Below are positions 5,249 to 7,879 of a stretch of DNA of 7,879 bases, piece by piece. Each line of letters begins with the position of its first letter. Positions within the stretch are counted from its first letter, which is position 1. The stretch is from assembly GCA_003456125.1 (NCBI GenBank), contig DMPD01000275.1, forward strand, positions 1-7,879, given 5' to 3'. The position numbers and the translations under genes were made by a program. Under the pieces are notes generated by a model. That model worked only from the letters and a program-made list of their open reading frames with translations. It did not search any database and had not been told where the DNA came from. The DNA comes from Cyanobacteria bacterium UBA8156 (GTDB taxonomy: Bacteria > Cyanobacteriota > Cyanobacteriia > Pseudanabaenales > Pseudanabaenaceae).

Positions 5249-6199
5249 CTACCGGATTTCTGACTCTTGCCCGGCGATCGGCGGTGGCGATTGCAGACGG
5301 CCTTGGCGATCGATCGCCCGGAGTTGGTTGCCCTGTTGCACGAGGGCCCGCCCTTCCACAAAACCGCTGACGGCCTCAAAGGTAGCCGGAATCACGACCC
5401 GCCCCGTTTTGTCCACAAAACCCCACTTTGCACCAATCTGAACTGCGGCCAATCCCTCCTGAAAGCGATCGGCACAGGTGAATTGCGGCGCGATCGCAAC
5501 TTTGCCGGCCAAATCAATAAATCCGTAGCGGGGTGGGGCCTCCTCCGCAAGAGCCAGTTGCACGGCCGCCAACCCTTCGCTGAAGGGCAAGGCATCGGTA
5601 AACCGCAACGGAGTCACCGGTTGCCCTTGGCGATCGATGTAGCCCCATTTGCCATCGGCATACACCAGGGCCCGTCCTTCGGCAAAGCTCTGCATCAGAT
5701 CGTAGGGCGGATCGATGACGGTTTTGCCGGTGCGATCGATGAAAAACCACCGGCTGCGCTGGCTCACGACGGCCAACCCCTCGGCAAACGGAAAGGCCGC
5801 ATCAAATTGGGGAGGAATGACGATTTTGCCCGTGCCATCGATAAATCCCCACTTCGCGTCCGGCTTGACGGCGGCCAAGCCCTCGCTAAACCGATCGGCA
5901 TCGGCAAACTGCGGCGCAATCACCACCTGCCCCGTGCGATCGATGTACCCCCAGCGATCGCCCAGCCGCACCCGGGCCCGGTCTTCGGCAAACGGCAGGG
6001 CGGCATCAAACCGCGGCCCCGGCACCACCTTGCCTTCGGGATCGACGTAACCAAATTGGCCCGATGGGGGCAAGACCGTCACGATTTCCAAACCGGGACG
6101 GCACGCCCAGACCACGGTACCCCCACCCAACCACAGGGCGATCGCCACTAGCCCGATTTTCATGGCCGTTTTACCTAGTACGCGGGCGTACCTTAGCAC
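5249..6199 (-). CDS. Exported WG-repeat protein
   Basis: A 316-residue protein with a basic N-terminus (residues 1-14), a hydrophobic stretch IGLVAIALWLGGGTVVWA (15-32) and then Cys33. Export is likely, but VWAC is a poor lipobox, so signal peptidase I cleavage or an anchor is as possible as a lipoprotein. The rest is eight WG (KWG) beta repeats with cores at 49 (FGYVD), 83, 117, 151, 185, 225, 259 and 293 (LRAID). Spacing is exactly 34 residues except for a six-residue insertion (within LALAEEAPP) in the fifth interval. The last repeat has lost the WG aromatic. Such repeats probably form a beta scaffold and have no known catalytic role. The GTG start at 6199 is chosen for AGGAG five bases upstream; an ATG at 6163 would give a shorter, more typical signal peptide but has a weaker ribosome site. 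The response regulator gene ends 21 bp upstream. Function unknown. Confidence 0.85.
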   Translation of the reverse strand: MLRYARVLGKTAMKIGLVAIALWLGGGTVVWACRPGLEIVTVLPPSGQFGYVDPEGKVVPGPRFDAALPFAEDRARVRLGDRWGYIDRTGQVVIAPQFADADRFSEGLAAVKPDAKWGFIDGTGKIVIPPQFDAAFPFAEGLAVVSQRSRWFFIDRTGKTVIDPPYDLMQSFAEGRALVYADGKWGYIDRQGQPVTPLRFTDALPFSEGLAAVQLALAEEAPPRYGFIDLAGKVAIAPQFTCADRFQEGLAAVQIGAKWGFVDKTGRVVIPATFEAVSGFVEGRALVQQGNQLRAIDRQGRLQSPPPIAGQESEIR

Positions 6200-6220
6200 G
6201 ATCGCTCCTGGCTGTTAAGC

Positions 6221-6601
6221 CTATTCCAGACCCAAGACCTCCAGGGCTTTTTCCAATACTTCTTTGGGGCGAAACGGCTTGGTCATGTACAGGTTGGCCC
6301 CCATGTCCAAACCTTTTTGGCGATCGAATTCCTGCCCCTTCGCGGTCAACAAAATCACGAACACATCCTTCAGACCCAGTTCCCGCTTGACTTTGCTGCA
6401 CACCTCCAGCCCATTCATCTTCGGCATCATCACATCCAAAAACACCAAATCCGGTTTTTCGGTTTCGATGGTGCGCAGGGCCTCCTGACCATTGGTGGCC
6501 GTCAGCAGTTCCACCCCTTCATCCTCCAGCTTCTCCAAAGCCTGCTCCATCAACATCAAGATGTTGGGCTCGTCGTCCACAATCAGTACTTTCTGGGTCA
6601 T
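6221..6601 (-). CDS. Single-domain CheY-like response regulator
   Basis: A receiver domain and nothing more, 126 residues from the ATG at 6601. It has all the phosphotransfer residues: the acidic pair DD (9-10) in VLIVDDEPN, the phospho-acceptor Asp56 in LVFLDVMMPKMNG, the switch Thr86 in VILLTAKG and Lys108 in YMTKPFRP. There is no output domain, so it should act through protein contact downstream of an unidentified histidine kinase. The frame can be extended to an ATG at 6634, adding MELTTRERAES. I prefer 6601 because the receiver fold begins there and the longer start has no Shine-Dalgarno; the shorter has only a weak GAGAG. It lies 83 bp after the hydrolase stop and 21 bp before the WG-repeat gene, so co-transcription with the latter is likely. 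The sequence looks like a regulator widely conserved in cyanobacteria, but I cannot name an ortholog. Confidence 0.93.
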   Translation of the reverse strand: MTQKVLIVDDEPNILMLMEQALEKLEDEGVELLTATNGQEALRTIETEKPDLVFLDVMMPKMNGLEVCSKVKRELGLKDVFVILLTAKGQEFDRQKGLDMGANLYMTKPFRPKEVLEKALEVLGLE

Positions 6602-6684
6602 GCTTTCGGCTCTCTCGCGTGTGGTAAGTTCCATCCAGGGCCAGGGGTATCTAGGTATTTTGCCAAAACTCCGACCCCAAAGAT

Positions 6685-7656
6685 TTAGGGAACCAGGGGG
6701 ATGGCTGCGCTCCGGGTAATTTGATCGTAGGCCGTTTCGAGGTTGCCGGGGAGACCGGGGGCACCGGTGGCATAAAACAGTTGGAAACGGTGGTTTTTGT
6801 AGGCGGCGGGAACTTCGCTACTTTGGGCGATCGCCTGTTCCCGGGTGAGGTTTTGGGCCCGCCACGAGAGGGCCAGGTTCACCAAGTCGCTGAAGTAGCG
6901 CTGCATGGCCTGCAAGCCCTTGATGTCGGTCACCTGACCGTGGCCGGGCACCACTTTCGCTTCGGGATAGGTAGCAATCAACCGGTACAAACTGCCCTGC
7001 CATTGGCGAATATTACCGTCGCCAATGAAGGGAATGCGTTCGTGGAACACCATATCGCCGGCATAGAGCACCTTGGCCGTGGGCACGTAGGCCACGAGAT
7101 CGGTACCGGCGGCGTGGCCCTCTACGCGGGCCACCTGGACGGCGCGATCGCCCAACCAAAATTCGGTGTCGCTGTTGATGACCAGGTCGGGCGCCCGCAG
7201 GTTGGGATCGTTGGTGCGGTTGCGGGTATTCATCAGTTCGCGGATGGGGCCCCGTCCCACAATGGGGATGCCCCGACCCACCGCCGCCGGGTTGCCGCCG
7301 GTATGGTCAAAATGGTAGTGGGTGTTGAGAACATAACGGATGGGTTTGTCGGTAACGGTCTTGACGGTATCAAACAGCAGGTTGGCCAAAGCCGGCGTAT
7401 GGAAAGGGTCAATCACCAACACCCCTTCGCTGCCCACCACAAAGCCGCCGTTGCAAATGGCCCGGCCTTCGGGCGGCGGAAAGTCTACGTCGGCAATCAA
7501 GGCGTAGGCCCCGTTGCCCAAGTTTTCGAGGGACAAGCCCGCCGAAGCGAGGGTAGGAGCCGTCTGCGCCACCACCGGTGCCGGTTGTCGCAGCCCCAGG
7601 AGCCAGACCAAGGCGATCGCCCCCAAGGTGACCCATAGCCAATGCCGTTTTGCCAT
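6685..7656 (-). CDS. Exported metallo-beta-lactamase-fold hydrolase
   Basis: A 323-residue protein starting with a signal peptide: basic MAKRH, hydrophobic WLWVTLGAIALVWLLGL, and a likely cleavage after PVVA (residue 30). The mature part has the full set of metal ligands of the MBL fold: HYHFDH (His113, His115, Asp117, His118), His181 in EGHAAGT, Asp201 in YAGDMVF and His239 in VPGHGQV. It should bind two zinc ions in the periplasm or lumen. The pattern is that of the broad zinc-hydrolase group that includes SoxH-like and quinoprotein-linked proteins and the B-type beta-lactamases. The substrate cannot be read from sequence, and I do not call it an antibiotic-resistance enzyme. The ATG at 7656 gives a complete signal peptide and has a weak GGAA upstream. 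A probable IS200/IS605 end lies only 91 bp upstream. It may be co-transcribed with the regulator gene downstream. Confidence 0.9.
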   Translation of the reverse strand: MAKRHWLWVTLGAIALVWLLGLRQPAPVVAQTAPTLASAGLSLENLGNGAYALIADVDFPPPEGRAICNGGFVVGSEGVLVIDPFHTPALANLLFDTVKTVTDKPIRYVLNTHYHFDHTGGNPAAVGRGIPIVGRGPIRELMNTRNRTNDPNLRAPDLVINSDTEFWLGDRAVQVARVEGHAAGTDLVAYVPTAKVLYAGDMVFHERIPFIGDGNIRQWQGSLYRLIATYPEAKVVPGHGQVTDIKGLQAMQRYFSDLVNLALSWRAQNLTREQAIAQSSEVPAAYKNHRFQLFYATGAPGLPGNLETAYDQITRSAAIPLVP

Positions 7657-7747
7657 GACCGTTCCGCATAATTTTCCGTGGTTTCAGTGTACGAGGTTTG
7701 GGGTACTTCCCCACGGTTCCTTGATTCGGACAAACGACGTGGCCATG

Positions 7748-7810
7748 GTGACATCCTCCCGACGCTCATCGCAAGCGATAGAGCGCGGGCTTCCCAACCT
7801 CACGATTGGG
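7748..7810 (-). ncRNA. Candidate TnpB omega-RNA scaffold (two hairpins)
   Basis: Two hairpins follow each other on the minus strand. The first is CCCAA/TTGGG (7793-7810, eight-base loop). The second (7758-7789) has a 13-bp stem CCCG+CGCTC+ATCG against CGAT+GAGCG+CGGG, one bulged base on each side and a CUUG tetraloop, a particularly stable type. In IS200/IS605 systems the RNA from the right end binds TnpB, and the sequence just past the end serves as guide. Folding is read directly; the omega-RNA role is inferred from position in a presumed element. Confidence 0.4.
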
Positions 7811-7879
7811 CATTTCCAGTTACTTCCTTTTATCGTTTTTCGCCTGATATCTAGTAGTTGCTGGTACAAACGTTAGGTA
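7748..7879 (-). mobile_element. Right end of an IS200/IS605-type element (runs off the window)
   Basis: The minus strand reads GGTTGGGAAGCCCGCGCT, a strong hairpin, then GTCGGGAGGATGTCAC, ending near 7748. In my experience of cyanobacterial genomes this frames the right end of IS200/IS605 elements that carry tnpB, where GAAGCCCGC...CGGGAGGATGTCAC follows the gene. The body would lie beyond 7879. A minus-strand frame is open from the edge to a TAA at 7820-7822 and ends YQAKNDKRK. This could be the end of a transposon gene, but 19 codons are too few to recognise. A solo end or a decayed copy is equally possible. Recognition is from remembered pattern, not from a search. Confidence 0.55.

Larger units (their letters stand above)
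136..7620. repeat. HIP1 palindromes GCGATCGC scattered through the window
   Basis: The octamer occurs at 136-143, 3062-3069, 7613-7620 and at least a dozen other places, mostly inside coding regions on either strand. This density is characteristic of many cyanobacterial genomes and is the main compositional clue to the host. The range given spans the first to the last copy; it is not one continuous repeat. Confidence 0.9.

Noticed and set aside
5267..6151. 294-codon open frame on the plus strand
   Set aside because: It lies exactly antisense to the WG-repeat gene and stays open because of that gene's 102-bp periodic composition. It has no recognisable domain and no ribosome site.
6602..6684. 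Separate promoter for the response regulator gene
   Set aside because: TTGGGG and TTGGCA can be found, but no acceptable -10 lies at proper spacing.
6721..7638. 305-codon open frame on the plus strand
   Set aside because: Antisense shadow of the metallo-beta-lactamase-fold gene, whose own frame has all the metal ligands and a signal peptide.
6685..7656. Antibiotic-resistance beta-lactamase
   Set aside because: The fold and zinc ligands are shared by many unrelated hydrolases; nothing in the sequence specifies a lactam substrate.
7684..7869. 61-codon minus-strand frame as a gene
   Set aside because: It runs through the hairpins of the presumed IS end and past its boundary into flanking DNA, so it is better explained as non-coding.

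Overview
The window looks like cyanobacterial chromosome. The octamer GCGATCGC (HIP1) occurs at least 15 times on both sides of gene boundaries. The gene families also fit: a pentapeptide-repeat protein, a bacterial dynamin-like GTPase, a conserved CheY-like regulator ending in TKPFRPKEVLEKALEVLGLE, and a tRNA-Leu(UAA). The DNA is GC-rich, and nothing identifies the genus.

Layout. 1-513 (+) is the 3' part of a pentapeptide-repeat gene that enters from the left edge. 514-720 is a spacer with a G-rich palindrome and an inverted repeat around a possible -10 box. 721-3171 (+) encodes an 816-residue dynamin-like GTPase. From there every protein gene is on the minus strand. rplU (L21) and rpmA (L27) form the usual ribosomal pair, but are separated by an unusually long 240-bp spacer with two different short tandem repeats; a clear intrinsic terminator follows rpmA. 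Upstream of rplU is a sigma70-like promoter and then a yebC-family gene (4280-5038). Divergent from yebC, across a 14-bp perfect palindrome, is an intron-less tRNA-Leu(UAA) on the plus strand. The right third holds three minus-strand genes in transcription order: an exported metallo-beta-lactamase-fold hydrolase, a single-domain response regulator, and an exported WG-repeat protein. At the far right (7748 to the edge) the minus strand carries paired hairpins and a terminal sequence that look like the right end of an IS200/IS605-type element, the part that in TnpB systems forms the omega-RNA scaffold.

Working together. rplU-rpmA and yebC all serve translation (50S subunit and a translation-associated factor), and tRNA-Leu sits beside them. 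The response regulator and WG-repeat genes are only 21 bp apart and may be co-transcribed; the hydrolase gene upstream may join them. The dynamin-like gene stands alone with its own leader.

Most of this is ordinary housekeeping or well-known families, and I see no convincing new multi-gene system. The points most worth a second look are the IS200/IS605 end with its predicted guide next to the hydrolase gene, the repeat-expanded L21-L27 spacer, the palindromic divergent promoter between yebC and the tRNA, the intron-less tRNA-Leu(UAA), and the long stretch between G2 and G3 in the dynamin-like GTPase.
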